Below are positions 15,975 through 23,665 of a stretch of DNA of 54,498 nt, piece by piece. Within the stretch, counting starts at the first letter, position 1, and each line of letters begins with the position of its first letter. A program made the position numbers and the translations under genes. The notes beneath the pieces were generated by a model that saw only the letters and a list, made by a program, of their open reading frames with translations, had not been told where the DNA came from and searched no databases. Source of the stretch: Phascolarctobacterium_A sp034086985 (GTDB lineage: Bacteria > Bacillota > Negativicutes > Acidaminococcales > Acidaminococcaceae); contig JAXDZG010000004.1 in NCBI GenBank assembly GCA_034086985.1, forward strand, positions 1-54,498, read 5' to 3'.

Positions 15975-16631
15975 ATGTTTTTGCTGATGATGATGAAACT
16001 AGCCCTAGCGCTGGCGCTCACCGCCATGTTGACGCCGCTTAGCGGACGTCTCATGGCTTGGTTTTTACAGCGCAACAAGGATAGTCTAGCTGAATATAAT
16101 TTGGAGCCGGGGCCGGTGTGCTCTCATATTACCCTTGCGGTGGGCATTTTCGTAGCCCTTACCTTGGGCCTTGTGATTGCGCCGACTACGGTGAGCAAGG
16201 CCTTGAGCTGTTTTTTGCTCTACTGGCTGTGGCTCTTATGGCTTATCGATTATCGCTTCCAATTTATTTTTGACGATAGTCTCGTACCACTGGTAGTGCT
16301 GGGCCTGGCGGCCACGCCCTACCTGCCCTTTAGCATCTGGCAGCGCTTAGCAGCGGCCGCCGGTGCCTTTATCGTCCTCGCGGCCCTTGCCATTTTGGGG
16401 CGCGGCGCCTTAGGCGGCGGCGACGTCAAAATGATGGCCGCGCTGGGACTGTGGTTCGGCGTGAACGGCATCATTACCACGGCCTGCATCGGCTTTATTG
16501 TGGGCGGTGTAGCCGCTGTAGTTTTCCTGCTTTTGAAAATTCATGGGCGCAAGGATTTTTTTGCCTTTGGTCCCTTTTTAATTATCGGTGCGGTGGTGGC
16601 CTGGCTTAGTCAGGTGCTGCTCTGGAAATAG
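15975..16631 (+). CDS. Prepilin peptidase, A24 family (TadV/CpaA-like)
   Basis: This membrane protein of about 218 residues has several hydrophobic helices. The first catalytic Asp is in LIDYRFQFIFDD, and the second is in the GxGD-type motif GALGGGDVKMMAALG. It lacks the long N-terminal methylase domain of PilD, matching the short TadV/CpaA class. It would process prepilins such as the pilin-like product at 3664-4302 (inference). The start could also be one of the ATGs at 15987-15993, which are better spaced from AAGGA. Confidence 0.88.
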   Translation: MFLLMMMKLALALALTAMLTPLSGRLMAWFLQRNKDSLAEYNLEPGPVCSHITLAVGIFVALTLGLVIAPTTVSKALSCFLLYWLWLLWLIDYRFQFIFDDSLVPLVVLGLAATPYLPFSIWQRLAAAAGAFIVLAALAILGRGALGGGDVKMMAALGLWFGVNGIITTACIGFIVGGVAAVVFLLLKIHGRKDFFAFGPFLIIGAVVAWLSQVLLWK

Positions 16632-16643
16632 GAGATGAAGTAG

Positions 16644-17546
16644 ATGACTTATTGTTATGTATGTCCTCATCGCTGTGGGGTGGATCGTCCTGAAAACATG
16701 GCGGACACCGAGGGCGAGCGTTATTTTGGTAGCTGCGGCTGCGGTATGCTGCCCATTGTAGCCCGTGCGGGGTTGCACATGTGGGAGGAGCCCTGCATCA
16801 GCGGTACGCGCGGCAGCGGCACCGTCTTTTTCAGCGGCTGCAATCTGCATTGCGTGTTCTGCCAAAACTTTGATATTAGCTGCAAGGGCTTTGGCAAGGA
16901 GATTTCCATTGAGCGCCTGCAGGAGATTTATCAGGAGCTTATTGCCAAGGGTGCTCATAATATTAATCTAGTTACGCCTACTCATTTTACGGAGGCAGTA
17001 ATTAAGAGCTTGGCAAAGCCCCTGTCCGTGCCAGTTGTTTATAACACTAGCGGCTTTGAAACCCAGGATACTTTGCGTCGTTTAAAGGGAAAGGTGCAGA
17101 TTTATTTGCCTGATTTGAAGTACAGCGATGATATCGCGGCCATCAAATACAGTAACGCACCCTATTATTTCCGCATTGCTACGGACGCTATCAAGGAAAT
17201 GTATCGTCAGGTGGGCGATTATGAGCTGGATGAAAATGGCCTTTTGAAGAAGGGCGTTGTCATTCGCCATTTAATCCTGCCGGGGATGCTGGATAATTCT
17301 AAGAGGGTTATCGACTGGGTAGCTAATACCTTCAAGCCGGGCCAAGTGATGTTCAGCCTGATGCATCAATATGTGCCCTGCGGTCGCGCGGCGGAGTTCC
17401 CGGAAATCAACCGTAAGGTGACGGACGAGGAGTACGCTGAGGTGGAGGCCTATCTTATGGCCAGCACTATTGAGGATGGCTTTGTGCAGGAGGGCGAGGC
17501 AGCCTGCGAGGATTTTATTCCCTGCTTTGACGGTACGGGAGTGTAA
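16644..17546 (+). CDS. Radical SAM protein (PflA-like, uncharacterised)
   Basis: The 300-residue protein has an N-terminal Cys cluster (CYVCPHRCGVDR, then CGCG), followed by the radical SAM motif CNLHCVFC that holds the 4Fe-4S cluster. It belongs to the PflA-related group of uncharacterised radical SAM enzymes, often annotated as pyruvate-formate-lyase activating-like. No glycyl-radical enzyme is adjacent. AGGAG lies eight bases before ATG 16644. Confidence 0.85.
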   Translation: MTYCYVCPHRCGVDRPENMADTEGERYFGSCGCGMLPIVARAGLHMWEEPCISGTRGSGTVFFSGCNLHCVFCQNFDISCKGFGKEISIERLQEIYQELIAKGAHNINLVTPTHFTEAVIKSLAKPLSVPVVYNTSGFETQDTLRRLKGKVQIYLPDLKYSDDIAAIKYSNAPYYFRIATDAIKEMYRQVGDYELDENGLLKKGVVIRHLILPGMLDNSKRVIDWVANTFKPGQVMFSLMHQYVPCGRAAEFPEINRKVTDEEYAEVEAYLMASTIEDGFVQEGEAACEDFIPCFDGTGV

Positions 17547-17551
17547 AGATA

Positions 17552-17580
17552 TTGACAAAAATTGCGTAAGCTTTTATAAT
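17552..17580 (+). promoter_or_regulatory. Consensus promoter of the ZTP-riboswitch/AICAR formyltransferase transcript
   Basis: TTGACA (17552-17557), 17 bp, TATAAT (17575-17580): both boxes match consensus exactly. It starts six bases after the radical SAM stop codon. Confidence 0.85.
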
Positions 17581-17588
17581 TTTAGTAG

Positions 17589-17691
17589 TAGGTCATATAA
17601 CTGACGGAAGTGGGTCACCACAGGGGAGTATGACCGGTGAAGCCGACCGTCTGGGCATGTGTGTGCATCAGTGTGTCGGTTTTTCTTTTTT
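17589..17691 (+). promoter_or_regulatory. ZTP (pfl) riboswitch with intrinsic terminator
   Basis: The leader carries the pfl-motif hallmarks: AACTGACGGAAGTGGGTCAC, CAGGGGAGTATGACC, and the conserved CCGACCGTCTGGGCA (17643-17657). CCGAC at 17643-17647 can also pair with GTCGG at 17675-17679, which precedes a run of eleven mostly T residues. Ligand binding, which uses the CCGACC...GGGCA segment, would therefore prevent the terminator and switch the gene on. ZTP/ZMP signals folate shortage and is the substrate side of the enzyme encoded next. Confidence 0.9.
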
Positions 17692-17723
17692 ACCGACCAC
17701 TTTATTAAAAGGGAGGAAATTTG

Positions 17724-18899
17724 ATGAACGAATTAGCATTGAAATATGGTTGCAACCCCAACCAAGCAAAAGCAAGAATTTACATGGCTAATGGCGCTGA
17801 GCTGCCCATTAAGGTGCTCAATGGTCGCCCCGGCTATATTAACTTTTTGGATGCCTTCAATAGCTGGCAGCTGGTGAAGGAGCTGAAGGAGGCCACCGGC
17901 CTGCCCGCAGCTGCTTCCTTTAAGCATGTTAGCCCTGCCGGTGCTGCTGTAGGCCTGCCCATGAGCGACACCCTGAAGAAGATTTATTATGTGGACGATT
18001 TGGAGCTGTCCCCGCTGGCCAATGCTTATGCTCGTGCTCGTGGCGCTGACCGCATGAGCTCCTATGGCGATTTTGTAGCTCTGTCAGATGTGTGCGATGT
18101 GCAAACTGCCAAGATGCTGCATCGTGAGGTTTCTGATGGCGTTATCGCTCCCGGCTATACTGAGGAAGCACTGGCTGTTTTGAAAACCAAGCGTAAGGGC
18201 ACCTATAATATTATCGAGATTGACCCCAATTATGTGCCGGAGCTGACCGAAAGCAAGCAGGTTTTTGGCATTACCTTTGAGCAGGACCGCAACGAGGCCA
18301 AGATTACTGAGGCTTTGCTGGAGAACCGTCCCACTGTGAATAAGGAAATTCCTGCAGAGGCAGCTCGCGATTTGCTGATTTCCCTCATCGTTTTGAAATA
18401 TACCCAATCCAATTCCGTATGCTATGTGAAGGATGGCCAAGCTATCGGTATCGGCGCTGGTCAACAATCCCGCGTACACTGCACTCGTCTGGCTGGTAAC
18501 AAGGCCGATATTTGGTGGCTGCGTCAAAATCCCAAGGTTTTGGCTCTGCCCTTTAAGGACAGCATTCGCCGTCCCGACCGCGACAACACCATCGACGTAT
18601 ATATTTCCGATGACTACGAGGATGTTTTGGCCGACGGTATTTGGGAGAACTTCTTTACCGAAAAGCCGGAGCCGCTGACCCGTGCCGAGAAAAAGGCTTG
18701 GCTGGCTGAGCTGAAGGATGTTGCTCTGGGCAGCGATGCCTTCTTCCCCTTTGGCGACAACATCGAGCGCGCTCATCGCAGCGGCGTGCAATACATTGCT
18801 CAAGCTGGTGGCTCCATCCGCGATGACAATGTTATCGAGACCTGCGATAAGTACGGCATCGCTATGGCCTTCACCGGTCTGCGTCTGTTCCATCACTAA
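17724..18899 (+). CDS. Stand-alone AICAR formyltransferase (PurH C-terminal domain type)
   Basis: The 391-residue enzyme transfers formyl from 10-formyl-tetrahydrofolate to AICAR in purine synthesis. The AICARFT signatures are present: LKYGCNPNQAKARIY, AASFKHVSPAGAAVG, YARARGADRMSSYGDF, and near the end SDAFFPFGDNIERAHRSGVQYIAQAGGSIRD. The IMP cyclohydrolase domain of the usual bifunctional PurH (about 510-530 residues) is absent, so cyclisation must be done elsewhere. ATG 17724 is chosen (GGAGG seven bases upstream) over TTG 17721. The ZTP riboswitch directly upstream senses its substrate. Confidence 0.93.
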   Translation: MNELALKYGCNPNQAKARIYMANGAELPIKVLNGRPGYINFLDAFNSWQLVKELKEATGLPAAASFKHVSPAGAAVGLPMSDTLKKIYYVDDLELSPLANAYARARGADRMSSYGDFVALSDVCDVQTAKMLHREVSDGVIAPGYTEEALAVLKTKRKGTYNIIEIDPNYVPELTESKQVFGITFEQDRNEAKITEALLENRPTVNKEIPAEAARDLLISLIVLKYTQSNSVCYVKDGQAIGIGAGQQSRVHCTRLAGNKADIWWLRQNPKVLALPFKDSIRRPDRDNTIDVYISDDYEDVLADGIWENFFTEKPEPLTRAEKKAWLAELKDVALGSDAFFPFGDNIERAHRSGVQYIAQAGGSIRDDNVIETCDKYGIAMAFTGLRLFHH

Positions 18900-18931
18900 T
18901 ATTGCTATACAGAAATTAATATCGTTATTGA

Positions 18932-18958
18932 GCCTGTCCCATTTGGGGCAGGCTTTTT
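18932..18958 (+). terminator. Terminator of the AICAR formyltransferase gene
   Basis: GCCTGTCCC pairs with GGGGCAGGC around ATTT, followed by TTTTT. Confidence 0.9.
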
Positions 18959-18963
18959 CTATA

Positions 18964-19000
18964 ATAAAAAAACAGCAACTCTCTGAGCGAGAATTGCTGT
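18964..19000 (-). terminator. Terminator of the symporter gene (minus strand)
   Basis: On the minus strand ACAGCAATTCTCGCTCAGAGAGTTGCTGT forms a hairpin, followed by TTTTTTT (plus-strand 18966-18971). It is back to back with the opposing terminator at 18932-18958. Confidence 0.85.
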
Positions 19001-19046
19001 TTAGATAGTCATAGGCAAAATGCCTTGTCAAAAATGCCGCAGCCTT

Positions 19047-20315
19047 TTAAGCCAGGTCATCCTTCAAATCATTATTAGTCATAGCACAAACGGTGGAGTC
19101 AGACCAAACATTTTCTGCAGTTTCAATCATATCGATGACTGCATAAATCGGCAGGATAATGCCCATAACACCCACAGGAGCACCCATGGAGGATACCAGG
19201 GAAAGGGTCAGGAAATAGCAGCCCATCGGCACGCCGGCATTACCAACAGCGGCAAATACGGAAATGCAAACCCAGGTCAGCATGGTGCCCATGGTCAGCT
19301 CTACGCCACCATTTTGCAGTACAAAGAGAGAAGTTACCAAAATGAAGGCTGCGCAGCCGTTCATATTGATGGTGGTACAAATGGGCAGCACAAAGCGAGT
19401 AACTTCCTTGCGTGCCTTTAGATTCATTTCTGCAGAAGCCAGGGTTACAGGCAAGGTTGCAGCAGAGCTCTTGGTAAAGAGAGCAACAGCCAGCGCCGGA
19501 GACATCTTGCGGAAGACATCAAGAGGATTCAGGCCTCTTGCCAGCAAGAACAGGGGCAGCACGATGAACATTTGGATAAAGTTGCCGCCCATAACGACAG
19601 CCATATATTTACCCAGAGCACCCACAATTACGCCAGCCTCAATTTGAGCAGACAGCTGAGCTGCAAAGGCAACGATACCAATGGGCAGCACCTTCATAAG
19701 ACCACGGATCATGGTAAAGAGCACCTCTTGCAGGCCAAAGACGAACTTCAGCACTACTTCGCGGTTTTCGTTCTTAGGAGCACAGGCAATGCCCATACCC
19801 ACTGCACCGGCAATAGAAAGCACGGATAGCACATTACCCTCTAGGAAGGGCTTAACCATATTGTTAGGTACAACATTCAAGAAATGGTTATAATAAGACA
19901 GGCTAGCATATTTTTTGGTTGCACCGGCAGCTGCGCCAATTAAGTCGCTGGGCAGGTTGCCAGGAGCAATAAAAATATACAGAGCCAGAGCCACAAAGGA
20001 TGCGGCAAAGGTAGTCAGCAAGGTATAGGTAATTGTGCGTACAAAAATCTTGCCGGTGTTCTTTTCTGCACCCAGACTAGCCAATGTGGTGATTACAGCT
20101 AATGCAATAGTAGGTACAGCAATAAATTGGAACAAACGGGTAAAGATGGTGGCAACAAAGTCACACATCTCGTTAATAGTGCCATTGCCCAGCATACCTA
20201 AAATGCCGCCAATAATTAATGCAGCAATCCAAAAATACAATTGCTTGTTGCTTCCCTGTTGACGCTGCGCGTCCATTGCCTCTTGGGCAGTTCGTTTTAC
20301 ATCCCTATTTTCCAT
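19047..20315 (-). CDS. Dicarboxylate/amino acid:cation symporter (DAACS family)
   Basis: This 422-residue multi-spanning carrier shows the family's serine-rich hairpin and substrate motif in ALFTKSSAATLPVT, and NMNGCAAFILVTSLFVLQ, the counterpart of the NMDGT region. Members move glutamate, aspartate, serine/threonine or C4-dicarboxylates with Na+ or H+; Asn-Met-Asn-Gly rather than NMDGT leaves the substrate open. A promoter is at 20385-20413 and a strong terminator follows on the same strand. Confidence 0.9.
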   Translation of the reverse strand: MENRDVKRTAQEAMDAQRQQGSNKQLYFWIAALIIGGILGMLGNGTINEMCDFVATIFTRLFQFIAVPTIALAVITTLASLGAEKNTGKIFVRTITYTLLTTFAASFVALALYIFIAPGNLPSDLIGAAAGATKKYASLSYYNHFLNVVPNNMVKPFLEGNVLSVLSIAGAVGMGIACAPKNENREVVLKFVFGLQEVLFTMIRGLMKVLPIGIVAFAAQLSAQIEAGVIVGALGKYMAVVMGGNFIQMFIVLPLFLLARGLNPLDVFRKMSPALAVALFTKSSAATLPVTLASAEMNLKARKEVTRFVLPICTTINMNGCAAFILVTSLFVLQNGGVELTMGTMLTWVCISVFAAVGNAGVPMGCYFLTLSLVSSMGAPVGVMGIILPIYAVIDMIETAENVWSDSTVCAMTNNDLKDDLA

Positions 20316-20384
20316 GTAAAGATTAACCTTCCTTCCTCGAAATTACAAGCCCTAAAATCCTACCCCTTTTTAGGAGTATATATT

Positions 20385-20413
20385 ATTATATCAAATCACA
20401 AAAGAAATTACAA
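20385..20413 (-). promoter_or_regulatory. Promoter of the symporter gene
   Basis: Minus strand: TTGTAA (20413-20408), 17 bp, TATAAT (20390-20385). The leader of about 60 nt contains a small CCTAAAA/TTTTTAGG hairpin. Confidence 0.7.
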
Positions 20414-20525
20414 TGAATATTATAATTGAAAAATCTGTTTTTTCGAAACCTGCGGTAGGTCGGTTAGCTTATATTAAGAAAGAAAATTATTGCAATGGAA
20501 AAGTCCGACATATATGATTGTCTTG

Positions 20526-20554
20526 ATCACATTTTTCACTGCGCCGGAGCGCGT
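20526..20554 (+). repeat. Hairpin repeat, half copy 4
   Basis: ATCACATTTTTCACTGCGCC and the following GGAGCGC are the right half of the hairpin family. The next 40 bases (TTATTATGGGGTGGG onward) also resemble the tail behind copy 1 at 571-615, so the similarity is longer than the hairpin itself. Confidence 0.7.
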
Positions 20555-20608
20555 TTATTATGGGGTGGGTAGGGAGAGCCTAACTAGCATGGTGCTGTTT
20601 TATATTTC

Positions 20609-20765
20609 GCAAAAGCCTCTGCAAAGGCTGCTTATGAAAAAGCCGTCGAGATTGCAAAAGGATTCTTGAGGACGGCATTTCTGTTGATATTGTTTCTAAA
20701 ATACCAAGCTGCCTCGTGAAGAGGTAGAAGCCATTGCTAAGCGCTTGGGCAAATTGATTGCCTGA
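20609..20765 (+). pseudogene. Frameshifted C-terminal remnant of an Rpn/PD-(D/E)XK nuclease-family gene
   Basis: Pieces in successive frames read AKAAYEKAVEIAKG, then ILEDGISVDIVSKI, then TKLPREEVEAIAKRLGKLIA followed by TGA 20763-20765. This is the helical tail commonly found at the end of Rpn-type nuclease/transposase-like proteins. Two frameshifts and the loss of everything upstream make it a pseudogene. It is bracketed by hairpin-repeat copies 4 and 5. Confidence 0.65.
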
Positions 20766-20803
20766 GCAAACGCCTGTTTCCTACCGCGTTTGCGAGTAGG
20801 AGT
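20766..20803 (+). repeat. Second dispersed repeat family, copy A
   Basis: CGCCTGTTTCCTACCGCGTT and the following GCGAGTAGGAGTC reappear in inverse orientation at 37653-37697. The unit contains complementary CCTAC/GTAGG blocks. Confidence 0.7.
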
Positions 20804-20871
20804 CTAAATCGCACCGATTGTGCAATACTAAGAGACAAATTAAAAGCTCGCTGATGCGGACAAGAGAAAAT

Positions 20872-20932
20872 GCGCTCCAGTGCGGTGAGGATGAGATTTT
20901 GGGTAGTCACATCTTTCACTGCGCTGGGGCGC
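20872..20932 (+). repeat. Palindromic hairpin repeat, copy 5 (best paired)
   Basis: The outer 16 bases, beginning GCGCTCCAGTGCGGTGA, pair without interruption (four G-T pairs) with the complementary arm ending GCGCTGGGGCGC. Relative to copy 1, both partners of stem positions have changed together, which argues that the fold is selected. The rest of 20316-21007 has no intact gene. Confidence 0.85.
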
Positions 20933-21007
20933 TGTTATATACATATGTTTGACTTGAAAAATTCACTTCGATTTAGTGTAATTTTATGATTTTATTCTGT
21001 TGCTAGC

Positions 21008-21586
21008 TTAGCCATTGTGTAGTGGACCTTTACGCTCGTCAACAAATTCGATATCTCCTATAACAATCCATGTAAAGGGATTACTATTGTTTTGCTTTTT
21101 AACTTCTTCAAAGGATTTGGTAATATCGGCTTTGATTTCATCACGCACTTTAACTAAATTAAAGTTTTTCTCGTTGATACCCTCTGTTACTACGGGAACT
21201 TGAGAATTCCTACAGAAGAGAGATTTACTCTTTTCGTTATACTCAATGTTGAAGTCGATACCCTTAAAGGTACCATAGAGCTTGCCCTCTTTTTCGGTTA
21301 AGGGCACATTCATCACAAATTTATCGGACCAAGTATAACGGAAGTTGATGATTTGTCTGCCGTTATTATCCCTACCTGCAGGAACTTTTTCCTTGACATA
21401 AGAAAGAACATATTCGGCATTGCTGTATTTTTTATCATCTTTTTGGTCCTTCTTGATATCAGAGCGAGTGATAACATTACCAACTCTATTATACCACTTA
21501 CCCACGAACTTATCTTCGCCGCAGCCGGCTAGGAGGAGCGTGGTTAATAGTAGCATGCAGGCAACAATATACTTTAAAAGCTTCAT
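21008..21586 (-). CDS. Lipoprotein of unknown function (paralog of 23666-24277)
   Basis: The 192-residue protein has a lipoprotein signal ending LLLAGCG (Cys at about residue 22), followed by EDKFVGKWYNRVG. The paralog at 23666-24277 has GGDKYTGKWYKSNG at the same position, so the two share an N-terminal domain resembling the short 'GKWY' start of lipocalin-like proteins. It lies 14 bases after the exported protein gene 21601-22467 on the same strand, with AGGAGG upstream. Function not recognised. Confidence 0.75.
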   Translation of the reverse strand: MKLLKYIVACMLLLTTLLLAGCGEDKFVGKWYNRVGNVITRSDIKKDQKDDKKYSNAEYVLSYVKEKVPAGRDNNGRQIINFRYTWSDKFVMNVPLTEKEGKLYGTFKGIDFNIEYNEKSKSLFCRNSQVPVVTEGINEKNFNLVKVRDEIKADITKSFEEVKKQNNSNPFTWIVIGDIEFVDERKGPLHNG

Positions 21587-21600
21587 ATAAGATGCCTCCT

Positions 21601-22467
21601 TTATTTAGCCAGCTTTTGCTTAAAGAATTCAGCGGCGATATCGATATTTTCATCTTCACCAAATCTAAAGGTGTGCAACGCTTCACCAAGAATACCTGGG
21701 AATAAGCCCTGCTTGTGGCTTTCGGTCAATTCACCGGTGTTAATGCGATAGAATTTTGCGCTGCTGGGTTTAAATTGTTGTTTGATATAATCAAATTTAC
21801 CTTTGACCTCTTCGATTCTGTTGATATCGGGGATCCAGAAAACTACCTTAGCAGAGACCGTATTGCTCTTAGTATCAACCTTGACATCACGCGGGTCGTA
21901 GAACACACCAACCTCAGATGTGGACTTGATCCAAGCTAGGCCGCGACCTTTGGGTGTCTGGTAGGGAGAGCCATCATAATTGGGCATATCAAAAAGGGGG
22001 CCGAACTCTTTATACAAAGCAGGGCCTAAGAATAAAGCACCGTAATGTAATCCTAAACTGTCGATTTCAACACCATTTAAATCGTTTCTTTTAACATAAT
22101 CTCTTTCTATATTATAGGTTTTGGCACTTTTACTAAATTTACCAGTTTGAATACACTGAACCCAGGATTTCTCCGGAGTCTCCTTGAAGTAAATTCGATA
22201 TCGTTTAAATTTCATTATATCGGTTGGACCATATTTTTCATCACCTGTAGTATAGATGATACTTGCATCAACAAATCTTTTATAGCGATTTACCTCTATT
22301 GTATCGCTATCAAAGTAGAAATCATGCTTTGGAGCAGCTTTGTATCCAGCTGGCGAATTATATGAAATCTTGGTTAATTCTCCCATATAAAGCAAGTCCA
22401 CTGCTGATGCAATGCAACCAATACTCATGCAAGCGGCAAAGGCAAGTGCTAATACTTTTTTCAACAT
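21601..22467 (-). CDS. Exported protein of unknown function (paralog of 24319-25146)
   Basis: The 288-residue protein has a signal peptide (MLKKVLALAFAACMSIGCIASA). Its second half aligns by eye with the product of 24319-25146: GPLFDMPNYDGSPYQTPKGRGLAWIKSTSEVGVFYDP against GYYLDLPNQDGKPYDTPKALGLTW...VGIFYDA, and DINRIEEVKGKFDYI against KINRYQLTDGIFDYD. It looks like a mixed alpha/beta envelope protein with no recognised family. AGGAGG precedes the start. A broken lipoprotein gene lies just upstream (22530-22605). Confidence 0.75.
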   Translation of the reverse strand: MLKKVLALAFAACMSIGCIASAVDLLYMGELTKISYNSPAGYKAAPKHDFYFDSDTIEVNRYKRFVDASIIYTTGDEKYGPTDIMKFKRYRIYFKETPEKSWVQCIQTGKFSKSAKTYNIERDYVKRNDLNGVEIDSLGLHYGALFLGPALYKEFGPLFDMPNYDGSPYQTPKGRGLAWIKSTSEVGVFYDPRDVKVDTKSNTVSAKVVFWIPDINRIEEVKGKFDYIKQQFKPSSAKFYRINTGELTESHKQGLFPGILGEALHTFRFGEDENIDIAAEFFKQKLAK

Positions 22468-22529
22468 AATAAAAGCCTCCTAGATTAGTATTTAAATATA
22501 ATTATTTACTTGTTTTAAATAGCTTCTCA

Positions 22530-22605
22530 TCAATAATAAGGGATACCTTAGGAGCATGGTTCCCGTAGTTAGAACTAACAAAACCTAATACTTAAAGAGC
22601 TTCAT
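22530..22605 (-). pseudogene. Remnant of a third lipoprotein gene (signal peptide only)
   Basis: On the minus strand GGAGGGATAATT leads into ATG 22605, reading MKLFKY, then TAG, then VLLVLTTGTMLLR. This closely resembles the signal peptide MKLLKYIVACMLLLTTLLLAGC of 21008-21586 and MKLFKVMAVGMLVLGAMAMSGC of 23666-24277. The ribosome binding site is intact but the frame is interrupted at codon 7 and the body is missing. The remaining intergenic stretch up to 23091 is A+T-rich with nothing else recognised. Confidence 0.6.
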
Positions 22606-23091
22606 AATTATCCCTCCGATTAAAATATAGGCAACGCAATTATAACAAAATGCTAGTGATATCAATTAGAAAAGATAGACTCTAGTATTAAATGTTGTAA
22701 TGACACTGCCCAAGTGAATTTTAGCACTGCATCGGAAAATAATCAAGATTTGTTTATTTTTTTTGATACTGGCTCGCGATAAATGTATAGTTTGAAATAC
22801 TTTTTGGATATCTAAGTGAATATTGGCGATATAGTTATATTTTTCCTTTTCCAGTCCAAAGCTAAGTACTATAATGTATCTGTAATACTATATTTTGGCA
22901 GATTGTATTTTACTTTTTTGCCCTACTTTTTGCCAAAAAGTCAAAAATGCCATAAAAAAGTCATAATTGACCTGTACAATAAAGACAAATCAAGGGAGCA
23001 AGCTTTCAAGATTTTTGGTAGCATTGCATCAACGAGAGGCTTGATTTATATAGGAGAATAAACTAAAGCCATGAAGAAGGAGGCAGTAATC

Positions 23092-23439
23092 ATGGGATTT
23101 TTTGGCTTAGGAAAAAGTGAGGAACAAAAAAGAATGGAGGCTGAAGATAAGCAGCGTATTAATTCTGTAATTCTAGTAAATATGGAGAGCGTTCCTTTCG
23201 ATTATACGGTTGTTGGACCTAGTATGTATTCTTGGGCGTATGATTTTGATTACAATACAGCAAGATCTAAAGCAGTAGAGGGATTAAAACGTAGTGCCTA
23301 TGAATGCGGTGCTGATATGGTTATTGCTTGTAAATTGTCTCAATCTATGGCTTTCGGACATTTTGCTGGAACCTTTCAGGATAAGGCAGAGATGGCGTAT
23401 TTAGTTGATATTTCTGGTGTAGCTATCAAGAGAAACTAG
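23092..23439 (+). CDS. Small protein resembling the YbjQ/heavy-metal-binding-like fold
   Basis: This 115-residue protein starts at ATG 23092, with AGGAGG nine bases upstream; an earlier ATG at 23071 would lie before that site. There is no signal peptide. The order VILVNMESVPFDYTVVGPSM..., then ARSKAVEGLKRSAYECGADMVIACKL resembles the YbjQ family layout (strand, then Ala-rich helix ending in GAD-V). The match is weak, so the family assignment is tentative. It precedes a small membrane protein and the lipoprotein unit. Confidence 0.6.
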   Translation: MGFFGLGKSEEQKRMEAEDKQRINSVILVNMESVPFDYTVVGPSMYSWAYDFDYNTARSKAVEGLKRSAYECGADMVIACKLSQSMAFGHFAGTFQDKAEMAYLVDISGVAIKRN

Positions 23440-23487
23440 TGGGGTATCTATACATTTTTTTCCTTTGCTTGATAAGAGGTGTTAGTC

Positions 23488-23649
23488 ATGAATTTAGATG
23501 CAAAGAGATTTATCGCATTTATAATTATAACCTTTACTTTCATTTGGGCTTGCTTTAAATCCATAGGAAAGTTAGTTTTGTGGATTATCAATTTGATTAG
23601 TAGGCTGGTAAGCTCATACAATAGTAATAAAAAGTCTTTAAGTAATTAA
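23488..23649 (+). CDS. Small single-span membrane protein, 53 residues
   Basis: MNLDAKRFIAFIIITFTFIW is a hydrophobic segment, and a second one (LVLWIINLIS) follows before a polar Asn/Ser/Lys tail. AGAGGTG lies seven bases before ATG 23488. It fits between 23439 and the lipoprotein gene at 23666 with no overlap. No known family is recognised; membrane location is predicted from hydrophobicity only. Confidence 0.5.
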   Translation: MNLDAKRFIAFIIITFTFIWACFKSIGKLVLWIINLISRLVSSYNSNKKSLSN

Positions 23650-23665
23650 CAGGAGGGTGTTGTTT

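Noticed and set aside
18084..19031. Long open frame on the minus strand (315 codons)
   Set aside because: Antisense to the AICAR formyltransferase gene, and it runs through two terminators.
22816..23061. Open frame of 81 codons upstream of 23092
   Set aside because: No ribosome binding site; very A+T-rich chance frame.
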